Source of the DNA: Bolinopsis microptera
Taxonomy: Eukaryota; Ctenophora; Tentaculata; Lobata; Bolinopsidae
Direction of reading: 5' to 3'
Assembly (NCBI RefSeq): GCF_026151205.1
Contig: NC_087082.1
Coordinates: 19,182,494 to 19,246,493 of the forward strand
Length of the DNA stretch: 64,000 nt
The notes under the pieces were generated by a model that worked only from the letters and a program-made list of their open reading frames with translations, had not been told where the DNA came from and made no database searches. Both the position numbers and the translations under genes were made by a program. Positions 1 through 11,057 of the stretch are shown here, one piece after another; the first letter of the stretch is position 1; each line of letters opens with the position of its first letter.

Positions 1-94
1 GTTTCAGTTGTATATATTTTACGATTTTTGCGGAAATTTGCGTTAAAGTTGATGCCGTGGTGTCAGTAAAATGGCACGGACAAATATATATATG

Positions 95-989
95 TATGTT
101 GTTGGGAAAGGAGGTTATACATGTTGCCATCGATATATCTAACATGTTTACCAACATTCCTAGGGATATGGGGATCCAACAATGCACTAAGCACCTGAAT
201 AAAAGGAGTAGTGGTGATCAATTGTTTAGTACAGAATGCATTATTAGTGCACTAGAAATTACTCTTGATTACAACATTGCTTCATTTAACGGTATAACAT
301 ACCGCCAGGAGCGTGGAGCAGCGATGGGTCCTAAGAACTCATGTGAGTATGCTGATTGTGCTATGGATAAGATTGATATTTTAGTTAACGAAGGAGATCT
401 AGAATATGGCCCGCCTCATAGACCAGCATTCTGGGGTAGATTACGTGATGACATTTATATGGCTTGGCCCGGTACTGTTGAGGAACTATTACAATTCATG
501 GAATGGCTCAATAGTATCCACCCAAACCTTTTGTTTACTTACGACTACTCTAGGGACGGCGTTGAGTTTCTAGACACCTATGTCTATGCTGTTGGTGATG
601 TTGTCCACACCAAACTCTACTCTAAACCTAGTGACACCCACTGCTACCTTATCCCCACGTCATGCCATAGGAACCATGTTGTAAAAAACATACCTTTTGG
701 AGTGGCGAGGCGGGTGAGACAGAACAACAGTGAAGACACTAACTTCTTGGAGCAGAGAGAGGTCTATACACGTTACCTTCTAGCCCGAGGTTATCATTCC
801 AGTATTATAGAAGATGCCTTTAACAAATTTAGTGATATAGCTAATAGGAAAAACTTGTATACCCTTAAAGACAAGGATGAGTCGACTGCCTCTTTAATAC
901 CCATGGTGATGGATCAAAATCCAGCACTTCCCAACATGGGGGCATTATCCATAAGTATAAGCACCTTCTCAACCTTGATCCGGCCCTGA
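95..989 (+). pseudogene. PLE reverse transcriptase fragment
   Basis: This is the C-terminal half of a Penelope-type reverse transcriptase. Visible motifs are DISNMFTNIP (RT motif A), GAAMGPKNSCEYAD (motif B), RLRDDIYMAW (motif C, an RDD catalytic pair as in many PLEs and unlike the YADD of LINEs) and GVEFLDTYVY. The N-terminal half is missing. The frame closes at 989, and the continuing endonuclease is in another frame, so this copy cannot make the normal fusion protein. It is roughly 45% identical by eye to the second PLE at 2.1-5.1 kb, so the two are different families. Confidence 0.85.
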
Positions 990-1018
990 AGAAGCTGGTA
1001 CGTGCGGACAGTGTATTC

Positions 1019-1693
1019 GTGAGTCATCGAAAGAATCAAACTATCGGTGGCATGCTTGTACACAATAAGTACCGTGCCAGTGGAACTTTAAACTGTGATA
1101 ATGAGAGAAAAACAACTGCAAGTCAGATCCAGGAACCAGACTCCGAAAGTCTAAGGGCGGTTCCCGGGGCTGTCGACCCAGGGTGCCATGCTTGTGGTAA
1201 ATGCTATGTTTGTAAGCAAAATTTCCTGTCCCCCTGTTCCAATTTTAGTAGTCACCATTCTAAACAAGTTTTCCCTATAACTAAGTATATATCTTGTCAG
1301 AGTTATAACCTCATTTATTTAATGGAGTGTAAGACTTGTAAACAGTCGTATGTCGGTTATACTACCTCAAATCTCCCTAAGAGATTCTCTAACCATAAGA
1401 GTCACATAAAGAAAGGTATAAGAAGTTGTAAATTAGTTAACCATTTTTTAGATATTGATCATGATTTAGATTTTAGTACCATAGCCTCCTATAATTCCTC
1501 ACTTAGTAAGCACCTTTCTGTAATTATAGTAGACGCTTTAGTATTTGAGCCTAATATTAGTAAAGCAGACAAAGAAAAGGCTATGGAAGCTAGAGAGGGG
1601 TTCTACCAGACCCAATTGAAAACCCTTGAACAGTTTGGGGGTATGAACACCCTTGATAGTAACCATATACTTTTTAAATCTGCCGGAGCTTAG
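1019..1693 (+). pseudogene. PLE GIY-YIG endonuclease domain
   Basis: This is the C-terminal domain of the same element. It starts with a cysteine cluster (CHACGKCYVCKQ), a linker finger found before the nuclease in endonuclease-bearing PLEs. The GIY-YIG core follows (LIYLMEC ... SYVGYT), then the conserved Arg and His in KRFSNHKSHI and the catalytic-type Glu in EAREGFYQTQ. The frame is open to the stop at 1693, but it is separated from the RT by a frameshift near 989-1019. The first in-frame start-like codon is GTG, so no independent start is supported. A close relative sits at 56144-56785. Confidence 0.85.
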
Positions 1694-2012
1694 TTTTAGT
1701 TTTAGTATATTTTGTAGATTTTATTTAGTTATACCATTATTCCAGAGACGTGCATATTACATTTTTTACTTAAGTATACATTTTACAGGTTTTTTGTTGT
1801 GATTTTAAGTGATTTTCCGAGAATCAGTTATCAGTATTTAGATAAGAGATAAGATAAGAGTACATTTTTAACGGCTTTCGGTTTCTTTTTTAATTTTCAG
1901 TTCATCAGATTTTCCCACTGCTTTTAGTTTGTATTTATTCTCAATTGTATATGATTCGTATTTGATGTAGTTACTTTAATGATATAATTTCTCAGAATTG
2001 ATGTAAATAAAT

Positions 2013-2148
2013 GATGCAAAGACTTTCGAAGATCTAATCACAACCGCTTTCTTTTATTGTGTAGAAGTCCAGCCATGAAATATATATATATCTAATCAAC
2101 ACCGACTTTTAATGTGTAGGAGTACAGCAACGAAATATATATATATAT
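2013..2148 (+). repeat. PLE terminal block, two diverged units in tandem
   Basis: Two diverged copies of a block of about 65 bp lie in tandem. Each starts near ATCTAATCA, contains TTNTGTGTAG and ends in an AT tract. The second unit (about 2091-2148) is nearly the same as the 3' end of the PLE copy at 57170-57226. The apparent N-terminus of the next PLE frame (codons from 2112) reads out of this unit. The arrangement recalls the tandem pLTR organisation known for Penelope elements. Confidence 0.65.
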
Positions 2149-5114
2149 CAACAATACCAAAAGGTACCTTTGAACAGTGTCAATTTCAGTGTAGTGTCAG
2201 AGACCCTGTTTTAGAGAAGTTGACCGCCAGTATGATGATATTCACAGCTAGCAGAATCTTGGATATCTTAATCCTATACTACCACAACTGGTCAAACAGA
2301 CTAAGAGAGAACTACTACAAACTAAAAAATGAGTTTAAAACTGCTGTGCCAACAAACCATTTTGAGAGAGGTATGGCTACTGTCCAACACAAGATCCGCC
2401 AACAGAAACTGGAATGTGAGAAAACACACGATTCTAAGTTAAATAGAGACAAGGTGAATGGAACAGAGGTATACATCAAAAACAGCTATACTTCATTACC
2501 AGAACAACCAGAAGTACCCAGGATATCTCTAACCAAAACGAGAACTCGTAGGCGCAAGGAGAAAAAATCAAAAGTCACTAAACCTAGAAAAAGGAAATCT
2601 GTCCATAAACACAGGAGGGATGGGATAAAATCAAGACCACTTAACAGAAACAATGTCAGCCAAGCTGCATTAGACAAAACTGTCATTAATCTCTCGTCCA
2701 AAACAGTTACAAATGCTCATAAGTTTGTCTTCCACCTTGGAGAATCATTTGCAGTTACTCCTTCTAAAACGAACAGAGATAAACTAGTAGAAGATGTAAA
2801 CTCCTGGGCAAACTCACTTAGAATGAGTTTCGTCCTCAGTAGAGTTGTAATCCCCACCCAAAATGTAGAAGAACATGAGAAAACCCTTGACCAGAAGGTA
2901 AAGCAAATGGAGAAAGTTCTAGGAATAAAAACCTCAAAGAAGAAGAATTTCTCTAACAGTGGTAATCATGCATTAGAACTGTTCATCAGCAATGTCAAGA
3001 AACAGATATCTAATCACCCTAGAAAACCAAAGCCAGCTCCTAGGAATGTAGACAAGGAGACTACAAAAGCAATCCAAGAGCTCAAAAGCTGGGATGATGC
3101 TGTAATTCGATTATTTGATAAAGGGACTGGGTTCTTTGTGTTAGACAAATCAGACTACATCAATAGAGTAGAAGCTGCCCTAAAAGATCAGAGCACTTTC
3201 AAACAAGTATCGGATCAACAACAACAGATCCACACAACCATCATCACCATTAAAGAGTGGGTTCTGAAATACTCAGCAGATGCTGACTGCCCTGGCATGA
3301 CCCCAAACTTTATGGAATGGGTAACACCTAGTGAAGAGGAAAATGAACCTGGAGTAAACTACATGAACCTGAAAGCTCACAAACCAGAGAAAAACTACCC
3401 TGGGAGACTTATCAGCACTGGATGTAACTCTTACATCAAGAACCTCTCAATATTCACAGCAGAAGAACTAAAGAAGGTAACCCTGCCCCACTGCCTCATG
3501 GATTCTAATGATCTACTTATGAAGATGAAAGAACTCAATGAGTCAGGAAGATTGACTGGGAAGACCATCTACCACGTTACATTTGATATTGTAAACATGT
3601 TCCCCAGCATTTCAAAGGAGATTGGACTATCAGCCTGTAGAACCTTACTAGACCAAAGAAGTACTAAACTTTTCTCCACAGACTGCGTTATGGAAGCTTT
3701 GGAGATAACCCTGGATAACAACATCACTGTTTTCAATGGCAACATGTATGTACAGACAAGTGGAACTGCGATGGGTCCAAATAATGCTTGCCAGTATGCA
3801 GACTCAGCTCTCAGCCCCTTGGACAGTAAGATCGTGGAGAGCCAAGAAATCACAACCCCTGAGTTCTATGGCAGATACCGTGACGACATATACATCACCT
3901 GGACTGAGTCACTGGAGAAGCTAGACCAGTTCCTACTTTGGCTCAATCAATACCATCCAAACCTCAAGTTTACAATGTCGACACCTTCTACAGAGGGGAC
4001 TGAATTTCTAGACCTGTTTATTTACTCGAAAAATTGCAAGCTAGAAACTAGGACGTACTGCAAACCTAGTGATGCCCATAGCTATTTACTCCCACAATCC
4101 TGCCACCCTACACACATAGCAGAGAATATTCCATATGGAGTAGCACATCGAGTGTTCAAAAACTGTTCAGAGGAAGAAGAGTATTTGAAATGTAAAATTG
4201 AATTTAGTGAATATCTAGAAGATAGGAATTACAATAAAGATCTTATCCATAAATCCTTTGAGAAAGTTGAGTTACTTAAACGGGATGATCTGATTTCAAA
4301 AAACCTTACAAGCTCTAATAGTAAGAAGAGTGAAAGATGTTTTCCTTTAGTTTGTGATTTTGACCCTAACTTACCTCCAATTGGTAAAATAGTTAACAAG
4401 AATAAATTTATCCTTGGCCTAGACCCCCTTTTAAAGTCTGTGATCCAGCCTAGTAAAGTATTTGTTTCATATCGTGGTAATAAAACTATCAAAGAAACTT
4501 TAGTTCCGAGTAAACTTTCAGAAGATCGTAAGTATCATGAAGATAGTAATGTTATAGCTTTAAACTCTAACACTGAAAATGTGGCTCTGCCTACTAGTAT
4601 AGAAGAGGGGGGATGTTATCATTGTAACTCCAGATGTAAAGCCTGTAGAATGTATATTTGTGAATCAAAAACAGCTCAGAGCTACCACTCGGGGTACACT
4701 GTTAACATCATTGGACAACTAGACTGCAACACAGTAGGGGTGTGCTATCTAGTAAGGGATAAAGTCTGCAGACGTGCTTCAGTAGGAAGCACAGTTAACA
4801 ATTTTAAGACCAGATGGCAGAACCACAAATCACATATTAGGAAAGCGGTTAGGAGTTGTGAAATTTCTTGTCATTTTAACGATAACCAGTTCCATAACCT
4901 TACCAAAGAGCCCTTAAAAACGTTTGACAATGAGTTATCCGATCAGATAGAGGTTATTATTTTTGAAAAGCTAGATTTTATAAAATGTTTAACCTTAGAA
5001 GATAGAAGTAGGGTTGCTAAAGAAAGAGAATCATTTTGGCAAAACCAGCTTATGACCCTCAGTGATTTTGGAGGACTTAATAAACGTAGTGCTCTTAATG
5101 AAATAAAAAATTGA
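2112..5114 (+). CDS. Penelope-like element polyprotein, open frame, RT + GIY-YIG
   Basis: One open frame of 1000 codons holds a complete PLE protein. It has a basic N-terminal region (RRRKEKKSK near residue 150), an RT domain with FDIVNMFPSI (about residue 490), TAMGPNNACQYAD (about 551) and RYRDDIYITW (about 590), then a cysteine cluster (CYHCNSRCKACRMYIC) and a GIY-YIG-like domain near residues 875-920. The nuclease core is degenerate: VCYLV replaces GIY and SVGST replaces YIG, while KSHIRKA and the late Glu (KERESFW) remain. The first codons come from the upstream PLE terminal block, so the true start may be a later Met, such as one near 2232. PLEs reverse-transcribe their RNA at a nicked target. 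The frame has no internal stop, so the insertion may be young. Confidence 0.88.
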   Translation: MCRSTATKYIYISTIPKGTFEQCQFQCSVRDPVLEKLTASMMIFTASRILDILILYYHNWSNRLRENYYKLKNEFKTAVPTNHFERGMATVQHKIRQQKLECEKTHDSKLNRDKVNGTEVYIKNSYTSLPEQPEVPRISLTKTRTRRRKEKKSKVTKPRKRKSVHKHRRDGIKSRPLNRNNVSQAALDKTVINLSSKTVTNAHKFVFHLGESFAVTPSKTNRDKLVEDVNSWANSLRMSFVLSRVVIPTQNVEEHEKTLDQKVKQMEKVLGIKTSKKKNFSNSGNHALELFISNVKKQISNHPRKPKPAPRNVDKETTKAIQELKSWDDAVIRLFDKGTGFFVLDKSDYINRVEAALKDQSTFKQVSDQQQQIHTTIITIKEWVLKYSADADCPGMTPNFMEWVTPSEEENEPGVNYMNLKAHKPEKNYPGRLISTGCNSYIKNLSIFTAEELKKVTLPHCLMDSNDLLMKMKELNESGRLTGKTIYHVTFDIVNMFPSISKEIGLSACRTLLDQRSTKLFSTDCVMEALEITLDNNITVFNGNMYVQTSGTAMGPNNACQYADSALSPLDSKIVESQEITTPEFYGRYRDDIYITWTESLEKLDQFLLWLNQYHPNLKFTMSTPSTEGTEFLDLFIYSKNCKLETRTYCKPSDAHSYLLPQSCHPTHIAENIPYGVAHRVFKNCSEEEEYLKCKIEFSEYLEDRNYNKDLIHKSFEKVELLKRDDLISKNLTSSNSKKSERCFPLVCDFDPNLPPIGKIVNKNKFILGLDPLLKSVIQPSKVFVSYRGNKTIKETLVPSKLSEDRKYHEDSNVIALNSNTENVALPTSIEEGGCYHCNSRCKACRMYICESKTAQSYHSGYTVNIIGQLDCNTVGVCYLVRDKVCRRASVGSTVNNFKTRWQNHKSHIRKAVRSCEISCHFNDNQFHNLTKEPLKTFDNELSDQIEVIIFEKLDFIKCLTLEDRSRVAKERESFWQNQLMTLSDFGGLNKRSALNEIKN

Positions 5115-5410
5115 CCTTTATATGATATGCTTTAATATTAATCTTTCCACAGACACTTGCATTTTGATGTTTACTTTCACTTCTGCATCTTTTGTTTATA
5201 TCTTATGATTGAATGAGACTTACTCACAAATTTCCCATCTCAGTATTGATCTATTTTTGTCATGTTTTTAATTTACTTCATAGAACAGTTATTTTAATAA
5301 ACTTGCTTTCAGAATGAGACATATAAAGATTACACACTCGATAGCTTAATGTGAATTTCGTGTTTTACTGTTTCACTGAATGTCTCAAATATATATATAT
5401 ATATCGTCTC
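5115..5410 (+). other. 3' untranslated tail of PLE copy 2
   Basis: AT-rich non-coding sequence after the PLE stop. It shares a weak motif (CAGACACTTGCAT, near 5150) with the CAGAGACGTG motif of PLE copy 1 and ends in an AT dinucleotide tract (about 5389-5404), as the other PLE copies do. Confidence 0.5.
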
Positions 5411-5519
5411 GCTTTATATATAGTAAGATATTGGCGGTCGTATAATAGTAGAGCATTACGTAGTTACTGTTATCAGGATAGAGGCATTTGTAGTCAGGCT
5501 TTAGCGTAGAGATGGTCAG

Positions 5520-5745
5520 CGATGGTTGACTCAGGGCATCTAGATTAGAGTAAGAGGAAGAATCAACAAAGGTTGATTCAGGGCATCTAGATTAGAGTAA
5601 GAGGAAGAACCAACAGTGGTTGATTATGGGCGTCTAGATTAAGGTAAGAGGAAGAGTCAGCAATGGTTGGTTCAGCTCATCTAGTTTAGGGTAAGAGGAA
5701 TCAACAGTGGTTGGTTCAGGGCATCTAGATTAGGTTAAGGATAGG
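5520..5745 (+). repeat. Minisatellite, about 47-bp unit, 5 diverged copies
   Basis: Five imperfect head-to-tail copies of a unit containing GGTTGATTCAGGGCATCTAG and ending in AGAGGAAG(A)ATCAAC. No reading frame is conserved across the units. It sits just upstream of the larger 27-bp array. Confidence 0.75.
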
Positions 5746-5995
5746 GTAAAGTACGGTCAAGGCGAGTTGACCGTGCTATCTGTATTTTATATTACAGTGC
5801 TAGATCATTGGGCGTTTATGGGCGATACGAGTCTGATTACTTAGGATTTGAAGTAAAAGTTGTCGGATTATTCATTGTGTTGTTTTATAGTTTAATATCT
5901 TGTAACCCTTGTTATCACGCTCGTTTCCATTGTCCAAGCCCTTAATTAAATGCAAATAAACTTCGAACCGGGAAGCAAGTGTCCACTGCTTACAC

Positions 5996-7556
5996 ACGTA
6001 TAGGATCAGGTTGTCCTCAGCCACGTATAGGATCAGGTTGTCCTCAGCCACATATAGGATCAGGTTGTCCTCAGCCACATATAGGATCAGGTTGTCCTCA
6101 GCCACATATAGGATCAGGTTGTCCTCAGCCACGTATAGGATCAGGTTGTCCTCAGCCACGTATTGGATCAGGTTGTCCTCATCCACGTATAGGATCAGGT
6201 TGTCCTCAGCCACGTATAGGATCAGGTTGTCCTCAGCCACGTATAGGATCAGGTTGTCCTCAGCCACATATAGGATCAGGTTGTCCTCAGCCACATATAG
6301 GATCAGGTTGTCCTCAGCCACGTATAGGATCAGGTTGTCCTCAGCCACGTATTGGATCAGGTTGTCCTCATCCACGTATAGGATCAGGTTGTCCTCAGCC
6401 ACGTATAGGATCAGGTTGTCCTCAGCCACGTATAGGATCAGGTTGTCCTCAGCCACATATAGGATCAGGTTGTCCTCAGCCACATATAGGATCAGGTTGT
6501 CCTCAGCCACGTATAGGATCAGGTTGTCCTCAGCCACGTATAGGATCAGGTTGTCCTCAGCCACGTATAGGATCAGGTTGTCCTCAGCCACGTATAGGAT
6601 CAGGTTGTCCTCAGCCACGTATAGGATCAGGTTGTCCTCAGCCACGTATAGGATCAGGTTGTCCTCAGCCACGTATAGGATCAGGTTGTCCTCAGCCACG
6701 TATAGGATCAGGTTGTCCTCAGCCACGTATAGGATCAGGTTGTCCTCAGCCACGTATAGGATCAGGTTGTCCTCAGCCACGTATAGGATCAGGTTGTCCT
6801 CAGCCACGTATAGGATCAGGTTGTCCTCAGCCACATATAGGATCAGGTTGTCCTCAGCCACGTATAGGATCAGGTTGTCCTCAGCCACGTATAGGATCAG
6901 GTTGTCCTCAGCCACGTATAGGATCAGGTTGTCCTCAGCCACGTATAGGATCAGGTTGTCCTCAGCCACGTATAGGATCAGGTTGTCCTCAGCCACGTAT
7001 AGGATCAGGTTGTCCTCAGCCACGTATAGGATCAGGTTGTCCTCAGCCACGTATAGGATCAGGTTGTCCTCAGCCACGTATAGGATCAGGTTGTCCTCAG
7101 CCACGTATAGGATCAGGTTGTCCTCAGCCACGTATAGGATCAGGTTGTCCTCAGCCACGTATAGGATCAGTTTGTCCTCAGCCACGTATAGGATCAGGTT
7201 GTCCTCAGCCACGTATAGGATCAGGTTGTCCTCAGCCACGTATAGGATCAGGTTGTCCTTATCCACATATAGGATCAGGTTGTCCTCAGCCACGTATAGG
7301 ATCAGGTTGTCCTCAGCCACGTATAGGATCAGGTTGTCCTCAGCCACGTATAGGATCAGGTTGTCCTCAGCCACGTATAGGATCAGGTTGTCCTCAGCCA
7401 CGTATAGGATCAGGTTGTCCTTAGCCACGTATAGGATCAGGTTGTCCTCAGCCACGTATAGGATCAGGTTGTCCTCAGCCACGTATAGGATCAGGTTGTC
7501 CTCAGCCACGTATAGGATCAGGTTGTCCTCAGCCACGTATAGGATCAGGTTGTCCT
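5996..7556 (+). repeat. 27-bp tandem array, about 58 copies
   Basis: The unit reads ACGTATAGGATCAGGTTGTC followed by CTCAGCC. About 58 head-to-tail copies run with very few substitutions (A/G in the CATA/CGTA step, occasional TATTGG, one TTAGCC). Because 27 divides by 3, long frames stay open on both strands (RIGSGCPQP, SSATYRIRL and, antisense, AEDNLILYV). None has non-repeat coding sequence attached, so these are by-products of the period. High homogeneity points to recent amplification or gene-conversion-like turnover. Confidence 0.95.
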
Positions 7557-7844
7557 AATGTCGTCAGCCACGTATATCGGTATATATAGGACCAGGTTGC
7601 CTGGGCCTGTTGACCTGTGTCTACTTTGCAGCTACCAGGGTCTGATACTTTCGACTTGCTATCAGGCAGCACGTGATCACACGATTTGTGATTCTACTTC
7701 CTATTGATATTTGACGGATAGAAGTTTCGATCACCTTATTTATAGTCACGATCGTATTGTTAATGATAGTGACCATGATATCCGTAAAATATTCCAAGAT
7801 ATATTTAGATTTAGAATTTCCAGCACATTACTCGATGACTATAA
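7557..7844. other. Non-coding spacer
   Basis: Sequence between the 27-bp array and a LINE fragment. I see a partial last repeat unit near 7566-7576 and nothing else recognisable. Confidence 0.6.
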
Positions 7845-9125
7845 ATGACTGTCCTAGGGATATTCATTGACTTGAGCAAAGCCTTCGACACCCTTGATCA
7901 CGATATTCTTTTATGCAAATTAAATTCCTACGGTATTAGGGGCACAGCACTTACCTTACTAAAAAGCTATTTGACTAACAGAAAGCAGTATGTTATGTAT
8001 AACGATGTACCATCAGAAACAATGGACGTGAAATTTGGAGTACCACAAGGGTCAATTCTAGGGCCGTTACTCTTCCTATTGTATATGAACGATATAGTAA
8101 ACTGCTTTTCAGACAGTGAGGTGAAATTTGTACTTTATGCTGATGACACTAATATCTTCATATCAGGACCATCTAGAGAAGCAACATACAAAAAAGCCAA
8201 CTTAGTACTTAAACATGTCTCGATTTACATGAAATGTAATCTACTTCATATCAACATGTCCAAATGCTGCTACATACATTTTAAACCTGCCTCTGAATAT
8301 GATGACACCTGTGCACGGACCAGACCATTTGCTATCCTGCTAGATGAATCTAGATCAATATTCATCAATGGTAAGGTTATTACTAAAGTCAAGGATACCA
8401 AATTCTTAGGTGTTGTTAAAGATAGTAAGCTAAACTGGATTGCCCACATGCACTACATCCGTAAAAAACTGCGATCTATGACTGGTGCAATCTGCAGAAT
8501 TCGGCACTCGATACCTTCTGAACTATATTTGAAAATATATAATGCTCTTTTTGAATCACATCTCAGTTATGGTATAAGTGTTTGGGGTGTTGTCCTCAAA
8601 GAACGGTCCAATGATAGTCTTTTCATCACACAGAAGCACTGTATAAGGATCCTTTTTGGCGACCTTGACTCATATTTAGATAAACAATCAACATGTGCAC
8701 GTACTAGACCATACGGTATGCAAAAACTAGACCATAAACACTTTGAAAAGGAGCATACAAAACCCATTTTTAATAGATTAAAAATTCTTACAGCTCAAAA
8801 CTTGTACAAATATCACTGTATTTTAGAATTCTCTAAGATTATCAAGTACCACTGCCCATACTCCCTTTATGAGGCTATCAACATTTCAAGCCGTGCAACG
8901 AGTCTAATGGTTATTCTCCTAAATAAATCAAATACCTTTTTGTTTAATGCAGCCAAGCTTTGGAACGCTGTCCATAAAAAAATTTTAACTTCAAGCAATT
9001 GCTTAGAAACGTCCATTAGTTTGATAAAACTGAGAACCAAAGCACTATTAAGGGGGCATACACCAAAACAGTGGTTTGTGCCGTCCAGACCAAATGACCT
9101 CATAGGCAGTTCAGTGACCTTCTAG
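7845..9125 (+). pseudogene. LINE reverse transcriptase, 5'-truncated (CR1/L2/Jockey-like)
   Basis: A 426-codon open frame carries the RT of a non-LTR retrotransposon. It starts at motif A (GIFIDLSKAFDTLDHDILL), then shows the B motif (GVPQGSILGPLLFLLYMNDI), the catalytic YADD in VLYADDTNIF, the thumb region (TKFLGVVKDSKLNW) and a C-terminal segment ending at the stop at 9123-9125. The endonuclease and RT motifs 0-2 are missing, so the copy is 5'-truncated. The peptide CARTRP occurs twice in it. Its last 80 bp are also present inverted at about 10340-10409 as part of a giant palindrome. Confidence 0.85.
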
Positions 9126-10409
9126 CGCACCGTTTCCACACCAAAAAAAATTATTTTGAGAATTCCCATTTTCGTAATCGAGCATTTCCTGGTTGAGAGT
9201 GCAATTTTCGGAAAAAATTATTTTGTGGTTGAGACGCTATAAGTAAATAGTTTCTTGCGGTATCGGGTTGAAATTTTGCTCACCGTTTATTCACATCTAT
9301 TTCAAGGTGTGTGTAAAATCTTGATATCGTATCTAAAAAGGCTGGTGTGTTATGAATTTTGAAAGTCAAAAAGCTAAAATTGTCCTTTTCAGGCTTATTT
9401 TAACAAAAAGACAGTCAGGGAAGATCGGATTGATTTGATGCTTGACATCAAATTGTTCTCTGAATTCTGGCGCATTTTTTGATGCCCTCAAAAACGTTTT
9501 TACTCATTCAGCTTCAGATCTATTGGACCTCAAAGCCAAACAACAAATTTAGGCACATTTTTCGGTTTTAATATTTACTGATTTTTCTAAAATTTTGATA
9601 GGAATGTGCTAGTGACTTTTTGAAGGGTGCAAAATAACCGCAACTAGCACATTTATATATGAGTTATGAACAACAAAACACCCTAAAATGCTTCCCTTTG
9701 AAGTTATGGGAGAAAATGTGATTTTTTGGCTTTGCAGATAAAAAATCACATTTTCTCCCATAACTTCAAAGGGAAGCATTTTAGGGTGTTTTGTTGTTCA
9801 TAACTCATATATAAATGTGCTAGTTGCGGTTATTTTGCACCCTTCAAAAAGTCACTAGCACATTCCTATCAAAATTTTAGAAAAATCAGTAAATATTAAA
9901 ACCGAAAAATGTGCCTAAATTTGTTGTTTGGCTTTGAGGTCCAATAGATCTGAAGCTGAATGAGTAAAAACGTTTTTGAGGGCATCAAAAAATGCGCCAG
10001 AATTCAGAGAACAATTTGATGTCAAGCATCAAATCAATCCGATCTTCCCTGACTGTCTTTTTGTTAAAATAAGCCTGAAAAGGACAATTTTAGCTTTTTG
10101 ACTTTAAAAATTCATAACACACCAGCCTTTTTAGATACGATATCAAGATTTTACACACACCTTGAAATAGATGTGAATAAACGGCGAGCAAAATTTCAAC
10201 CCGATACCACAAGAAATTATTTACTTATAGCGTCTCAACCACAAAATAATTTTTTCCGAAAATTGCACTCTCAACCAGGAAATGCTCGATTACAAAAATG
10301 GGAATTCTCAAAATAATTTTTTTTGGTGTGGAAACGGTGCGCTAGAAGGTCACTGAACTGCCTATGAGGTCATTTGATCTGGACAGATTTGGTGTATGCC
10401 CCCTTAATA
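9046..10409. repeat. Giant inverted repeat (palindrome) made from a LINE 3' end
   Basis: The left arm 9046-9727 and right arm 9740-10409 are inverted copies separated by a 12-base loop (9728-9739). Identity is very high, with scattered substitutions, several of them C/T or G/A at CpG-like sites, and one replaced stretch (15 bases at about 9067 against 3 bases in the right arm). The left arm includes the last 80 bases of the LINE frame plus about 600 bases of downstream sequence. The mismatches argue for a real genomic palindrome and against a sequencing chimera. Confidence 0.93.
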
Positions 10410-10749
10410 CAAGCACAGGCAGCTGACTTAAAAGATACTTGGACTCCAAACAATTTTAAATTGCAGTAATCAAATCTAATTGCAGCGGCACACACTTACT
10501 ATTACTATCATGATTGTACTATAGACAGAAAATCTTTCAAATCGATTTTGGGCGCTTTTTAAACATTTGTTGTAATGTTTTTAGATAAGTTAAATATCTA
10601 AATTTATAAAATTTTTTATCGGAATGAATTAATTGATATTTAATAATTTATTCGGTAGGTTTATCTGGTATTGATATTGATTATATTGATATTGTTATTA
10701 TTGAACGAAGCTAACTCTAGACATAGTTAATACTACTTCTTTTAAGAAA
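10410..10749. other. AT-rich non-coding stretch
   Basis: No open frame, RNA or repeat recognised. Confidence 0.5.
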
Positions 10750-10933
10750 GGGACTTGGAGTATAAACGACCAAGTTTGCATAAATTTCTACCCAACCAAG
10801 AACTCAGGAGGCAAAGGTGGGTGCGTAAACTTTTGGTCTGCACTCTCCGATCCTGTATCACCCTGGATTCTTCTCGACGTATCTTTGTAAAAGTTATATA
10901 CCTTTTAGTCAATCTCTTGCTACTCCAAGTCCC
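10750..10933. mobile_element. Possible small MITE with 13-bp inverted ends
   Basis: GGGACTTGGAGTA at 10750-10762 is perfectly inverted at 10921-10933, enclosing 158 bp with no coding potential. I could not find a convincing target duplication, so it could also be an RNA-hairpin-forming repeat. Confidence 0.35.
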
Positions 10934-11057
10934 CTAAGATATCTGATCTAAAGTTCGTGCTAGTTATATATATATGAAATATATTTTTGTCTGCTTTAAT
11001 TGATACTAAATAAAATTGTTGTTTTCTTGAAATTGTTGTTTTCTTGTATATTAATTA

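Larger units (their letters stand above)
95..2090 (+). mobile_element. Penelope-like element copy 1, 5'-truncated
   Basis: The reverse-transcriptase part and the GIY-YIG part lie in different frames (first part ends at 989, second starts near 1019), so this copy is decayed. Homology to other PLEs starts abruptly near position 95, which marks 5' truncation. The 3' untranslated tail has a motif near 1743-1755 (CAGAGACGTG) and a terminal block near 2013-2090 that recur behind the PLE copy at 56.1-57.2 kb. The end runs into an AT dinucleotide tract. Confidence 0.85.

Noticed and set aside
5872-7558. Three long open frames (480-550 codons) over the 27-bp array
   Set aside because: They consist almost wholly of the repeat, exist on both strands because 27 divides by 3, and connect to no other coding sequence.
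9046-10409. Sequencing hairpin chimera as explanation for the palindrome
   Set aside because: Arms differ at many scattered sites and by one replaced stretch, which a chimera from one molecule would not show; long-read confirmation would still be useful.
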